The translations under genes were made by a program, and so were the position numbers. Under the pieces are notes generated by a model, which saw only the letters and a list, made by a program, of their open reading frames with translations, made no database searches and was not told the origin of the DNA. From Bifidobacterium callitrichidarum (lineage in GTDB: Bacteria > Actinomycetota > Actinomycetes > Actinomycetales > Bifidobacteriaceae): a stretch of DNA of 64,000 nt. Positions 14,900 to 24,029 of this stretch are shown here, one piece after another. The stretch is taken from NCBI RefSeq assembly GCF_003129905.1, contig NZ_QFFM01000007.1:1-64000 (forward strand). Reading direction: 5' to 3'. Within the stretch, counting starts at the first letter, position 1, and each line of letters starts with the position of its first letter.

Positions 14900-17295
14900 G
14901 CGGCCGCCTGCTCGCTTTGGGCGAGTTCATGCAGTTTGGCGCTGTATTCGCGCTGCACCTTCTTTTCCAGCGAGGTGGCGATCAGGCCGGAGGGAGCGAA
15001 CCACTGGGATTCCACGAACGGTTCCTCGGAAGTGGTCTCGGCGCCGAATTTGCCGGCGGCGAACGTACGGGCCACGCATACCACGCCCACGATCACGAAG
15101 ATGCCCATCATGACCAGGAAGAACACGGAGAGCACGCCGTCGAGGTAGGCGTTGTTGAGCGCGGCCTGCGCGTTGGTCAGGGCCTCGCCGCTCAGTTCTC
15201 CGGACGCGATCTGCGCCTGGTACTTGGAGGCGACGGTGAAGTAGCTCAGCGGTCCGAAGATCTTCTGGAAGTCGGCGGTGAAGGTCACGGCGATGTCCCA
15301 CACGAGCGGCAGCACCGGAATCCACAGGTACTTCTTGTATCCCAGCTTGGCCACGCATACGGTCACGAGCACGAAGCAGGCAGCGGCGAGCAGCTGGTTG
15401 GAGATGCCGAAGATCGGCACCATGGCGTTGATGCCGCCGTTCGCGTCGGACACGCCCATCCACAGCAGTCCGCCCCACAAGGCTGTGGCGATCATCGTGG
15501 TGATGATGTTGCCGGGCTTCCACGTGGGGTCGGCGAACTTCCTCAGCTTGCGCACGTTGCCGAGCATTTCGCCGATCTGGTAGCGGGCCACGCGGGTACC
15601 GTTGTCCACGGTGGTGAGGATGAACAGGGCCTCGAACATGATGGCGAAGTGGTACCAGAACGCCATCGAATCATGGCCGCCCAGGTAGGACTTGAGGAAG
15701 TTGGCCATGCCCATGGCGAATGTGGTGGCGCCACCGGTACGGGAGACGATGGTCTTCTCGCCGATGTCCGAGGCGGCCTTTTCCAGCGCTTCGGCGCCTT
15801 CGTAGGTCTTGGCGTCGCCGTTTTCGTCCACGGAATCCCAGGTGACCTTCATCTGGTTGCCCTCGATGTCGCTCACGGTCATCGAATCGACGGCCTTGAC
15901 GGCGGCCTCGGCCTGTTCGCTCGGCGTGGAGGTGGCGGTCACGCTCACGCCGGATGCGGCGGAGATCTGCGCGGCGGACATGTTGGTGGAGAAGTAGACG
16001 CCCTGCGAGATGGTGATCGCGGCGATCAGGGCGATGATGGCGGTGAACGATTCGACGAGCATCGAGCCGTAGCCGATCATGCGGATCTGGTTCTCCTTCT
16101 CGACGGCCTTCGGGGTCAGGCCGGAACTCACCGCGCCGTGGAAGCCGGAGAGGGCGCCGCAGGCGATGGTGATGAACAGGAACGGGAACAGGTTGCCGGA
16201 GAAGGTCGGGCCGGTGGATCCGGAGGCGAGTTCGGTCAGCCCCGGCACCTTGACGGACGGGTTGGCGATGATGATGCCGACCACGAGCAGCACAAGCGTG
16301 CCGATCTTCATCAGGGTGGACAGGTAGTCGCGCGGGGTCACGAGCAGCCAGTGCGGTAGCGCGGCGGCGGCGAACGAGTAGATGACCAGGGCGATGACGA
16401 GCTGCTGGGCGGTCAGCGTGAACACCTCGGCCACGGCCGGGATGGAGGCGATCCAGCCGCCGGCCACGATGTCCAGTACGAGCAGCACGAAGCCGAGCAG
16501 CGTGGTCTCGATCACGCGGCCGGGGCGCAGGAAGCGCTGGTAGCAGCCCATGATGAGGGCGATCGGGATGGTCATGCCGATGGAGAACACGGCCCACGGG
16601 GAGGCAGCCATGGCCTTGATGGCCACGAGCGCCAGGAACGCCATGGCGATGGCGGTCATGACCACCAGGAACACGGATAGGATCATGCCGCCGAACTTGC
16701 CCATCTCGTCGGAGGCCATCTGGCCGAGCGAACGGCCGCGGCGCTTGGCGGAGATCCATAGGACGAGCATGTCCTGCACGGCGCCGGCGAAGATCACGCC
16801 GAGGATGATCCACAGGGTGGAGGGCAGGTAGCCCATCTGGGCGGCCAGGATCGGGCCGACGAGCGGGCCGGCGCCGGAGATACCGGCGAAGTGCTGGCCG
16901 AAGAGCACTCGGCGGTCGGTGCGTTCGAAGTTCGCGCCGTCATGCACGCGCTCGGCCGGGGTGGCGTTCGCGTCGTCGGTGCGCATGATCTTGATCTGGA
17001 TGTAGTACGCATAGAAACGATAGGCGATGGCGTACGAGCTCAACGCCACCACCAGGAACCAGATGGCGGAGATCTGTTCGCCGCGCGAGACGGCCAGGAT
17101 GGCCCAGCCGCAGGCGCATACGATGGCGACGGCGGCCCACAGCAGCGCCTTCTGCCAGGTCCATACCATCTTCGGGCGCACGCCCACGGGCAGGCCCTTC
17201 GAATTGCGGATCACGCGCGCGGCTTCCGCGGGCGTGTAGTCGTCCTTGAATTCCAACTTGCCCGGTGCCGGAACCTGGGCTGTCGCTTCGGTCAT
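14896..17295 (-). CDS. cstA: Carbon starvation protein CstA
   Basis: The 799-aa polytopic membrane protein is a full CstA: it has the conserved FGQHFAGISGAGPLVGPILAAQMG block near residue 135, GALSGFHGAVSSG in the middle, and FEALFILTTVDNGTRVARYQ in the second half, with well over fifteen hydrophobic segments. CstA proteins import pyruvate or peptides under carbon limitation. A hydrophilic insert of roughly 100 residues (about 445-540), rich in Ser, Glu and Asp, interrupts the membrane core and probably lies outside the membrane. The ybdD-like gene overlaps its end. Confidence 0.94.
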   Translation of the reverse strand: MTEATAQVPAPGKLEFKDDYTPAEAARVIRNSKGLPVGVRPKMVWTWQKALLWAAVAIVCACGWAILAVSRGEQISAIWFLVVALSSYAIAYRFYAYYIQIKIMRTDDANATPAERVHDGANFERTDRRVLFGQHFAGISGAGPLVGPILAAQMGYLPSTLWIILGVIFAGAVQDMLVLWISAKRRGRSLGQMASDEMGKFGGMILSVFLVVMTAIAMAFLALVAIKAMAASPWAVFSIGMTIPIALIMGCYQRFLRPGRVIETTLLGFVLLVLDIVAGGWIASIPAVAEVFTLTAQQLVIALVIYSFAAAALPHWLLVTPRDYLSTLMKIGTLVLLVVGIIIANPSVKVPGLTELASGSTGPTFSGNLFPFLFITIACGALSGFHGAVSSGLTPKAVEKENQIRMIGYGSMLVESFTAIIALIAAITISQGVYFSTNMSAAQISAASGVSVTATSTPSEQAEAAVKAVDSMTVSDIEGNQMKVTWDSVDENGDAKTYEGAEALEKAASDIGEKTIVSRTGGATTFAMGMANFLKSYLGGHDSMAFWYHFAIMFEALFILTTVDNGTRVARYQIGEMLGNVRKLRKFADPTWKPGNIITTMIATALWGGLLWMGVSDANGGINAMVPIFGISNQLLAAACFVLVTVCVAKLGYKKYLWIPVLPLVWDIAVTFTADFQKIFGPLSYFTVASKYQAQIASGELSGEALTNAQAALNNAYLDGVLSVFFLVMMGIFVIVGVVCVARTFAAGKFGAETTSEEPFVESQWFAPSGLIATSLEKKVQREYSAKLHELAQSEQAAA

Positions 17296-17609
17296 GATGA
17301 CCCCTCGTATTTCTTCCCGTCATGCCGGATAGCAAACGGCATACGGGCTCTCTTCTTTGAAATTGCTCTTCTTTGCGGCCCTGTGCGGGGATTGCGTCGC
17401 TGCTTGTGGCATTGTTTGGCAACAGTAGCGGGGGTATAGGCCTGTCTTATATTTCGTTCCAGCATGTGGTCTTTTCACCGGTTTTCGCGCGTTCCCCATG
17501 AACCGACACCGCGGAACCACACCCCCGATATGCGCGTTCCCCCGAACTTTCACGTCATTTGTGAGAGAATGGACATAGTGTCAACATACCGGCAGCAGGA
17601 GGTGTTGCG
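17296..17609. other. Divergent promoter region between cstA and the GH13 gene
   Basis: The 314-bp gap separates two divergent genes. GCGCGTTCCCC occurs twice in direct orientation (near 17486 and 17531). The GH13 gene has a clear GGAGGTG ribosome-binding site at its 3' end. I see no gene, no confident promoter hexamers and no repeat element here. Confidence 0.5.
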
Positions 17610-18905
17610 ATGGTCGTGAATACGGACAAGGGCCGCGATCTGCCCGATTGGGTGCGTTACGGCGTGTTCTGGCATGTGTATCCGCTGGGGTTCTGCGGCG
17701 CGGACATCCGCCCGTCGGGCCCGCGCGAATTCCACGACCGCGGCTTGGATTCGATGGTCGACTGGCTGGGTTACGCGCGCGATCTGGGTGCGTCCGGCCT
17801 GCTTTTGGGACCGATCTTCGAGTCGCGCACGCACGGTTACGACACGCTCGACCATATGCGCGTGGACGTGCGGCTGGGCGGCGATGCGGCGTTCGACCGG
17901 CTCGCCGAATCCTGCAGGGACATGGGCCTTCAACTGATCCTGGATGGCGTGTTCAACCATGTGAGCCGTTCGCATCCGGCCGTGCAGGCGGCCCTGGACG
18001 AGGCGTCCGGCGCCCTCGACCCGCACGGCAATCCATGGCACGGACTGGTCAAGGCCCATCTGGACAGTGACGGCAATCCCGCGCTGGACGTGTTCGAGGG
18101 GCATGGCGACCTAGTCGATCTCGACCATGACTCCCCCGAAACCGTGGAATACGTGACCCGCGTGATGAACCATTGGCTCGACCGAGGTGCGGCCGGTTGG
18201 CGTCTGGACGCGGCGTACGCCGTGCCGCCCGCGTTCTGGGCCCGCGTGCTGCCACAGGTCAAGGCCGAGCACCCGTATTCGTGGATCTTCGGCGAGGTGA
18301 TCCACGGCGATTACCCGCGCATCGTCGAGGAATCGACGATGGATTCGGTCACGCAGTACGAATTGTGGAAATCCGTCCAGCATGCGCTGGAGACGGAGAA
18401 CTTCTTCGAGCTCGACTGGAACCTCAAGCGGCACAACGCCTTCCTGGATTCCTTCGTACCGCAGACATTCATCGGCAACCATGACGTCACGCGCATCGCC
18501 TCGCAGATCGGCGCGCCGAAGGCCGCGCTGGCGCTGGCAGTGCTGATGACGGTTGGCGGCGTGCCGAGCATCTACTACGGCGACGAGCAGGGGTATGTGG
18601 GCGTCAAGCAGGAGCGGTTCGGAGGCGACGACGACGTGCGTCCGAAGTTCCCCGACTCCCCCGACCAGCTGTCCCGGCTCGGTGAGCCCGTCTACCGGAT
18701 GCATCAGGCGCTCATCGCCCTGCGCCGGCGCAACCCGTGGCTGCTGGACGCGCGCACCGAGGCCATCACGCTGGAAAACAAGCGGTTCGCATACCGGTCG
18801 GTGAGCGCGGACGGACAGCACTCGCTGACCGTCTCGCTGAGCGTGGAGGGCTCCCCCACGTTCACCATCACCGGCCCCGACGGCACGGTGCTGTATCACT
18901 ACTGA
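17610..18905 (+). CDS. GH13 alpha-amylase-family glycosidase
   Basis: The 431-aa protein is a single-domain (beta/alpha)8 GH13 enzyme with a short C-terminal beta domain. Conserved regions are GVFNHVS, the nucleophile Asp200 in GWRLDAAY, the acid/base Glu229 in IFGEVIHGD and the stabiliser Asp292 in FIGNHDVTRI. There is no signal peptide, so it acts in the cytoplasm on short alpha-glucans or maltodextrins. The ATG at 17610 follows GGAGGTGTTGCG. It stands alone, divergent from cstA. Exact specificity cannot be told; it is shorter than typical oligo-1,6-glucosidases and sucrose phosphorylases. Confidence 0.88.
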   Translation: MVVNTDKGRDLPDWVRYGVFWHVYPLGFCGADIRPSGPREFHDRGLDSMVDWLGYARDLGASGLLLGPIFESRTHGYDTLDHMRVDVRLGGDAAFDRLAESCRDMGLQLILDGVFNHVSRSHPAVQAALDEASGALDPHGNPWHGLVKAHLDSDGNPALDVFEGHGDLVDLDHDSPETVEYVTRVMNHWLDRGAAGWRLDAAYAVPPAFWARVLPQVKAEHPYSWIFGEVIHGDYPRIVEESTMDSVTQYELWKSVQHALETENFFELDWNLKRHNAFLDSFVPQTFIGNHDVTRIASQIGAPKAALALAVLMTVGGVPSIYYGDEQGYVGVKQERFGGDDDVRPKFPDSPDQLSRLGEPVYRMHQALIALRRRNPWLLDARTEAITLENKRFAYRSVSADGQHSLTVSLSVEGSPTFTITGPDGTVLYHY

Positions 18906-18923
18906 TTCGGTCGTATGAGTGTC

Positions 18924-18972
18924 CGGCTCCCCTCAGCCGTCTTCGACGGCAGCTCCCCTCATAGAGGGGAGC
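18924..18972. repeat. Intergenic palindromic repeat, short form
   Basis: CGGCTCCCCTCAGCCGTC is followed by a GACGGC partner and a second hairpin CTCCCCTCATAGAGGGGAG. This is the short form of the dispersed repeat. It lies downstream of the GH13 gene, convergent with the DEAD-box helicase gene. Confidence 0.7.
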
Positions 18973-19018
18973 CAAAAGTAAGCTCCGGCACACCACAATT
19001 GGCGAGGCTCTTATTTCT

Positions 19019-19066
19019 CGGCTCCCCTTGTCAGGGGAGCCGCCGGCGAAGCCGACTGAGGGGTAG
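19019..19066. repeat. Intergenic palindromic repeat, short form (second copy in this gap)
   Basis: CGGCTCCCCTTGTCAGGGGAG forms one hairpin, and CCGCCGGCGAAGCCG with CTGAGGGGTAG follows. The following bases (CCATCGGAGCCGCGCCAATC) match the flank of the long copy near 26165, so the repeat unit extends beyond the palindromes. Confidence 0.7.
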
Positions 19067-19120
19067 TTCCATCGGAGCCGCGCCAATCTTGGCGTACCAG
19101 AGCCAAAAAGCTATGCCGTT

Positions 19121-21262
19121 CTACCTCCGACCGTTGCGGGTGCCGCCCATGCGGAAGGGCGCGCGATGCGTCTTGCCGTGCTTGGAATGGCGGCGCTGCG
19201 GTCCTTCCGTATTGCCGTACTTGGCCATCATGCGACGCTCGTGACGCTTCGCGGCCTCGCCGCGCTCGTCGACGATGATGCGGTTCTCGTCCTTGCGATG
19301 GATGCGCTTGCCGCCGCCTTCGCCGTTGCGTCGCTTGCCCGGCCGCCCGGTTTCGCCACGCTCGATGTCGCGACGGTTCTCGCCATGGCGCCGGCCGTCG
19401 CGCTGACGCTCGTCTTCGCTGCGATCCTTCCTGCGCTTGCCGGTCACGTCCGGTCGGCCCCCGCGACGCTCCTCGGGATGTTCGAACAGATAATCGCGGC
19501 GTTCGGCCTGCGGATCGCTCAGGTGCGCCCGACGTTCGGCGCGGTTCCTGTTCGACTGCGTCTTGCGGGCGCCCCTATCGTCACGCTCATCGCGAGCGGA
19601 GTGCTCGTTATGGCCGTTACGGCGTGAGTCACGGTACTCGCCGTTCTTGTCGAAATCAACGGACTCGCCTTCGACCTGCGCAAGATTCGCTTGGGCGGCA
19701 CGCTCGGCACGTTCGGCCGCACGACGGCGCCTGCGCTCCTTCTTGCGGGCCTTGTCCTCCTGCTCGGCGCGGCGGGCACGCTCGGCCTGCTCGGCGGCAT
19801 CGACCTTGTTCTTCTGCTTGCCCTTGCCTGCACCGGACTGGCTCTGCTTCGCTCCCCCGCCACGGCGCTGACCGCCCACGGGCTGCGACTGGTCCAGGTT
19901 CCATCCGTACACGGCAGGCGCGGTCTCGCCCACGAGTTCGGTCACTTCGGGCAAATCGTGCGTCACGGCCATCGGCTTGACCTTGATGCCGGCGAATTTC
20001 AGCGTGCGGCGTGCATCGCGGCGCTGCTCGGGCAGCACCAGAGTCACCACGTCGCCGGTACGGCCCGCGCGAGCGGTACGGCCGGAGCGGTGCACGAACG
20101 ACTTCGGGTCGTCCGGCGGCTCGACCTGCACCACGAGGTCCACGCCGGACACGTCGATGCCGCGCGCGGCCACGTCGGTGGCCACCAGGACATGCACGTC
20201 GCCGGATTCGAAGGCGGCCAGGTTACGGTCGCGCTGGTTCTGGTTGAGGTTGCCGTGCAGTTCGGCTGCGGGGATGCCGCTCTGCGTCAGGCTCTTGGCC
20301 AGCTTCTTGGCCTGGAACTTGGTGCGCGTGAACAGGATGCGCTGTTCGGTGCCGGAGGCGAGCGCACGCACGATCGCCGGCTTTTCGGCCCTCGTGACCT
20401 CGAACACGTGGTGGGTCATGAGATCGGAGTCCGCGCTGGGCTCGTCCACGCTGTGCACCTTGGGGTCGTGCAGGAAGAGGTTCACCACCTCGTCCACGCC
20501 GTGGTCGAGTGTGGCGGAGAACAGCATGTGCTGGGCGTCGGGGCGGATCTGTTCGAGCAGTCGCTTGACGGGCGGCAGGAAGCCCATGTCCGCCATCTCG
20601 TCGGCCTCGTCGATCACCACGACTTCGACGCTGGAGAGCGTGAGCGCCTTCTGGTGCAGCAGGTCCTCCAGTCGGCCCGGGCAGGCCACCAGGATGTCCG
20701 CGCCGGCGTTGAGGTCGCGGATCTGGCGGGTGTATTTGACGCCGCCGTAGATGGTGGTGGTGGTCATGCCGTACATGCGGGCCAGCGGCAGGAGCACGTC
20801 GTTGATCTGGTTGGCGAGCTCGCGCGTGGGGGCCAGCACCAGACCGCGCGGGTGCGGCAGGAAATCGTCGGACTGGCGTTCCTCGAGACGTGCCTGCTTG
20901 CGACGCTTCATCTCGCGGCGGAACTCGCTCATGGCGATCTCGCCGAGCGAATCATAGGAGCCGAGTCGCGCGACCAGCGGGATGGAGAAGGCGAGCGTCT
21001 TGCCGGAGCCGGTGCGGCCGCGGCCGAGCACGTCGCGGCCGGCGAGCGAATCGGGCAGGGTGTCGGACTGGATGGGGAATGCGGTCTTCTTGCCGTCGGC
21101 GGCGAGCACGCGCACAAGCGGGCCGGGCACGCCAAGTTCGCCGAAGGTGGGGGCGGTGTCCTCGCCGCCGTTCATATCATCAGTATCCGCGTCCGAGTCG
21201 GCATACGTGCCGGTAATGGGCATCATCGGGCTGCGGGAATCATCAACATCGTTATGGGGCAC
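19121..21262 (-). CDS. DEAD-box RNA helicase with long basic C-terminal tail
   Basis: The 713-aa protein has a full DEAD-box core: Q-like motif (TAFPIQSDTLP), motif I GRTGSGKT, PTRELA, DEAD box (VIDEADEM), SAT (LFSATLD), and motif VI HRSGRTARAGRTG. After about residue 450 comes a 250-residue tail almost wholly of Arg, Lys, Glu, Gln, Gly and Asn, likely disordered and RNA-binding. Such proteins unwind RNA in ribosome assembly or mRNA decay. The start is GTG at 21262 with AAAGG upstream. The tail composition explains the long false reading frames on the opposite strand. Confidence 0.93.
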   Translation of the reverse strand: MPHNDVDDSRSPMMPITGTYADSDADTDDMNGGEDTAPTFGELGVPGPLVRVLAADGKKTAFPIQSDTLPDSLAGRDVLGRGRTGSGKTLAFSIPLVARLGSYDSLGEIAMSEFRREMKRRKQARLEERQSDDFLPHPRGLVLAPTRELANQINDVLLPLARMYGMTTTTIYGGVKYTRQIRDLNAGADILVACPGRLEDLLHQKALTLSSVEVVVIDEADEMADMGFLPPVKRLLEQIRPDAQHMLFSATLDHGVDEVVNLFLHDPKVHSVDEPSADSDLMTHHVFEVTRAEKPAIVRALASGTEQRILFTRTKFQAKKLAKSLTQSGIPAAELHGNLNQNQRDRNLAAFESGDVHVLVATDVAARGIDVSGVDLVVQVEPPDDPKSFVHRSGRTARAGRTGDVVTLVLPEQRRDARRTLKFAGIKVKPMAVTHDLPEVTELVGETAPAVYGWNLDQSQPVGGQRRGGGAKQSQSGAGKGKQKNKVDAAEQAERARRAEQEDKARKKERRRRRAAERAERAAQANLAQVEGESVDFDKNGEYRDSRRNGHNEHSARDERDDRGARKTQSNRNRAERRAHLSDPQAERRDYLFEHPEERRGGRPDVTGKRRKDRSEDERQRDGRRHGENRRDIERGETGRPGKRRNGEGGGKRIHRKDENRIIVDERGEAAKRHERRMMAKYGNTEGPQRRHSKHGKTHRAPFRMGGTRNGRR

Positions 21263-21378
21263 AGTGGCCTTTCATGGTACAGGTACGCATAATGATCGCG
21301 TAAGAAATGCAAACCACCCGAGCCTAGCCCAAGCCCCCTACTTTGCGGGATCGCGCCCCAAAGACACAGGCTCCGTTA

Positions 21379-21483
21379 AACCAAGATTGATATGAATTCA
21401 TGTCTGACTACACTTCAGTCGGCTCTGCCGACAGCTCCCCTAACAAGGGGAGCCGAGAATGAAGGCCCATGTCAATCTTGGTT
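21379..21483. repeat. Palindromic repeat framed by a 12-bp inverted repeat
   Basis: AACCAAGATTGA (21379-21390) and TCAATCTTGGTT (21472-21483) are perfect inverted repeats. Between them, at 21413-21458, lies the short palindromic repeat with CAGTCGGC...GCCGACAG and CTCCCCT...AGGGGAG hairpins. The outer inverted repeat resembles the ends of a small transposon-like unit. Confidence 0.65.
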
Positions 21484-21500
21484 TTATGGAGTCAAAACAA

Positions 21501-21536
21501 AGCCCACGGTGCGGACCGGAACCACACCGTGGGCTT
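21501..21536 (-). terminator. Terminator of the uracil permease gene
   Basis: AGCCCACGGTG pairs with CACCGTGGGCT, followed on the minus strand by TTTGTTTTG. It sits about 45 bp beyond the permease stop codon. Confidence 0.85.
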
Positions 21537-21579
21537 ACTTCTCGGGGGTATTGTGATGTGCCCCGTACGGACTGAGTGA

Positions 21580-22869
21580 TTACAGGATGTCCGGATCGTT
21601 CTTCTCGATGGTGCCGGTGGCCTTGCCGATGGCCTTGAGGCCGTGGTAGGCAACCAGGATCACGATGGTGCCGATGGCGATGCCGTTGAACGAGATGCCG
21701 GAGACGGTGAACGCGAACTGGCCGATGGCGATGATCATCGTGATGGCGGCGACCATGATGTTGAGTGGCTTGTCGAAGTTGACCTTGTTCTCCACCCAGA
21801 TGCGGATGCCGATCATGCCGATCATGCCGTAGAGCAGGGTGGTCACGCCGCCGAGCACGCCGGCGGGAATCGTGTTGATGACGGCGCCGAACTTCGGGCA
21901 CAGCGAGAGGATGAGCGCGAACGCGGCGGCGCACCAGTAGGCGGCGGTGGAGTACACCTTGGTGGCGGCCATCACGCCGATGTTCTCACCGTAGGTGGTG
22001 GTGCCGGAACCGCCGCCGAGACCGGCGAGCGTGGTGCCCAGGCCGTCGGCCATGAGGGCGGTGCCGATCTGATTGTCGTAGTCACGGCCGGTCATCTGCG
22101 CCACGGACTTGACGTGGCCCACGTTCTCGGCCACGAGCACGAGCACCACGGGGATGAACATGGGCAGGATGGAGAAGTCGGCCTGCGGCAGATGGAACTT
22201 CGGGAAGCCGATCCAGCCGGCGTCCGCGATGGCGGAGAAGTCGACCTGGCCGCGGATGCAGGCGTAGATGTAGCCGATGAGCACGCCGATGAGGATGTTG
22301 AGTCGGCCGATGAGGCCCTTGAACAGCACGGCCACGAGCAGCACGGCCAGCAGGGTCACCACGGCGGTGTCCGGCGCGGCCTGGAAGTTGGTCCACACGG
22401 AGGGGGCCAGGTTGAAGCCGATGATGGCCACGATGGCGCCGTTGACGACCGGCGGCATGATGATGTCGATCCACTTGGCGCCCGCGTAATGCACGAGCAC
22501 GCCCACGAGGGCCAGCAGAATACCGGTGATCATGATGCCGAAGCTGGCCACGGCGATGCCCTTGTTCGCCGTGGTGACGGCGGTGATCGGCGCGATGAAG
22601 CCGAAGGACGAGCCGAGGTAGCTCGGCAGCACGTTCCTGTTGATGAGCAGGAACAGCGCGGTGGACATGGCCGTGAAGAACAGCGTGGTGGACGGGTCGA
22701 AGCCCGTGAGGATCGGCACCAGGAAGGTGGCGCCGAACATGGCGATCACGTGCTGGGCGCCGATACCCGCCGTGCGCACCCAGGTCAGTCGCTCGTCGGG
22801 CTCGACCACCTCGCCCGGGTGCAGCGTCTTGCCGTCGCCGTGCAACTGCCATTGGAATATGTTGGACAT
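21580..22869 (-). CDS. uraA: Uracil/xanthine permease (NCS2/UraA family)
   Basis: The 429-aa membrane protein belongs to the nucleobase-ascorbate transporter family: the signature ENIGVMAATKVYS fits the family pattern E-N-x-G-x4-T-[K/R], and ALMADGLGTTLAGLGGGSGTTTYG and GSSFGFIAPI are typical of UraA. Twelve or more hydrophobic segments are visible. It probably imports uracil with protons. I start at ATG 22869 (MSNIFQWQL), preceded by GAGGAGAGAAGTA; the frame is open upstream but not protein-like. It is a single-gene unit with its own terminator. Confidence 0.92.
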   Translation of the reverse strand: MSNIFQWQLHGDGKTLHPGEVVEPDERLTWVRTAGIGAQHVIAMFGATFLVPILTGFDPSTTLFFTAMSTALFLLINRNVLPSYLGSSFGFIAPITAVTTANKGIAVASFGIMITGILLALVGVLVHYAGAKWIDIIMPPVVNGAIVAIIGFNLAPSVWTNFQAAPDTAVVTLLAVLLVAVLFKGLIGRLNILIGVLIGYIYACIRGQVDFSAIADAGWIGFPKFHLPQADFSILPMFIPVVLVLVAENVGHVKSVAQMTGRDYDNQIGTALMADGLGTTLAGLGGGSGTTTYGENIGVMAATKVYSTAAYWCAAAFALILSLCPKFGAVINTIPAGVLGGVTTLLYGMIGMIGIRIWVENKVNFDKPLNIMVAAITMIIAIGQFAFTVSGISFNGIAIGTIVILVAYHGLKAIGKATGTIEKNDPDIL

Positions 22870-23012
22870 TACTTCTCTCCTCGCTCTTGGCTTGGGGGCG
22901 CGGCCATACCGCCGGCCGCACGCTGTCCGCCATTCTAGCCTGTTCACGGCTCCTGCACATTTCATCCCGACGAGTCGACGAGTCGGCTGCGTGCCGGTGC
23001 GGCAGATAAGAA

Positions 23013-23063
23013 AAAGACTGTATGTTCGCGCGCCTACGAACCTCGCGCGAACATACAGTCTTT
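23013..23063 (-). terminator. Perfect 20-bp-stem palindrome (first of a tandem pair)
   Basis: AAAGACTGTATGTTCGCGCG at 23013-23032 pairs perfectly with 23044-23063 around an 11-nt loop. On the minus strand it is followed by TTTTTCTTATC, so it can terminate the histidine phosphatase transcript. The same core stem recurs 15 bp further on. Confidence 0.7.
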
Positions 23064-23077
23064 AGGAGCGTCATAAC

Positions 23078-23124
23078 GGACTGTATGTTCGCGGCCTCAT
23101 CGTTGGAACGCGAACATACAGTCC
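23078..23124. repeat. Perfect 16-bp-stem palindrome (second of a tandem pair)
   Basis: GGACTGTATGTTCGCG (23078-23093) pairs perfectly with 23109-23124 around a 15-nt loop. The stem shares GACTGTATGTTCGCG with the first palindrome, while loop and flanks differ. Confidence 0.7.
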
Positions 23125-23198
23125 CCGCCAAGGCAGACTCGTCCTCATCGTCCCATTCCGTTACCGGATGCGGACGCGGGACGCCGTCCGACCGCCCG

Positions 23199-24029
23199 CT
23201 ACTTGCCGTAGTACTCCAGCAGGTGCGGGTCCACGGTGCGCACTACGTCCACCAGGTCGCCGTTGGACAGGTACGGGCGCTTGAATTCGCGCCACGGCTC
23301 CACCTTGACCTCCCAGCGACCGGTCTCCTCGTCCAGCACGGGACGGGCGGTCTGCTCCCAGCGCACGCGCTTGGAGGTGCGGCCGGTCTCCGGGTCGCGG
23401 CGCGTGTAATGCAGGCAGGTGCAGTTGGTGATCTTCCAGTCGTCCGAGTCGGCGCGGTGCAGGAACTCCTCGTCGGAAAGGTCCTCGATGGTCAGCATGA
23501 GGGCCAGCATGAAGTCGCCGTGCGTGACCATCACCACGGATTCGGCGTCGGACTTGCGGCTCAGGGAGGTCAGCACGTTGTGCACGCGGTCCTCGGCCAC
23601 GTCCGCGATCGACTCGCCCGCCGGCGGACGCCAGTAGAGCGGGTCCGTGTTCTTGAACATCCAGTTGCGGGCGTAGTTGTTCTTGAATTCGGCCTTGGTG
23701 ATGGTGTTGATCTCGCCCCAGGAGCGTTCGCGGATCACGCGGTTCTCCTCCCATTTGGCCTTGGGCAGGGCCATGGTGGCGGCCGTCTCGCGCGTGCGCA
23801 CGTAGGGCGAGACCATGTACCGGTCGAACAGCTGCTGCTGGCTCACGATCCAGCGGCCGATGCAGTCGGCCTGCTTGCGGCCGGTGGCGGTGAGTCGCCA
23901 GGAGCGGTCGGGCACGGTCACGTTGTCCTGCGTGTACAGGGATTCGTCGCCCTGCTCGCCCGCCTGGACGATCACGTTCGCCTCGGACTCGCCATGCCGG
24001 ATCACATACAAATCGAGCGGCATGCTCAT
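23199..24029 (-). CDS. Histidine phosphatase (phosphoglycerate mutase-like) family protein
   Basis: The 276-aa protein has the RHG motif at its start (YVIRHGESEANV), a conserved phosphate-pocket Arg (SPYVRTRETA) and the second catalytic His (VVMVTHGDFM). These are the catalytic residues of the histidine phosphatase superfamily. It is longer than cofactor-dependent phosphoglycerate mutases and has an acidic C-terminal extension, so the substrate is uncertain. The start is ATG 24029 after GAGGAACCACC. It is a single gene, divergent from the exonuclease-like gene, and ends at the tandem palindromes. Confidence 0.85.
   Translation of the reverse strand: MSMPLDLYVIRHGESEANVIVQAGEQGDESLYTQDNVTVPDRSWRLTATGRKQADCIGRWIVSQQQLFDRYMVSPYVRTRETAATMALPKAKWEENRVIRERSWGEINTITKAEFKNNYARNWMFKNTDPLYWRPPAGESIADVAEDRVHNVLTSLSRKSDAESVVMVTHGDFMLALMLTIEDLSDEEFLHRADSDDWKITNCTCLHYTRRDPETGRTSKRVRWEQTARPVLDEETGRWEVKVEPWREFKRPYLSNGDLVDVVRTVDPHLLEYYGK

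Noticed and set aside
14860-16359. Long plus-strand open frame opposite cstA, rich in Gly, His and Asp
   Set aside because: It is an antisense shadow of a high-GC gene: the composition is unlike a real protein, there is no ribosome-binding site, and it wholly overlaps a clear CstA.
19691-21292. Plus-strand 533-aa open frame opposite the DEAD-box helicase
   Set aside because: It is a frame shadow of GC-rich codons; it has no motifs and no start signal, while the minus strand has the full set of helicase motifs.
23013-23124. CRISPR-like repeat pair
   Set aside because: There are only two units, each a complete palindrome with unequal loops, no regular spacer length and no cas genes nearby.
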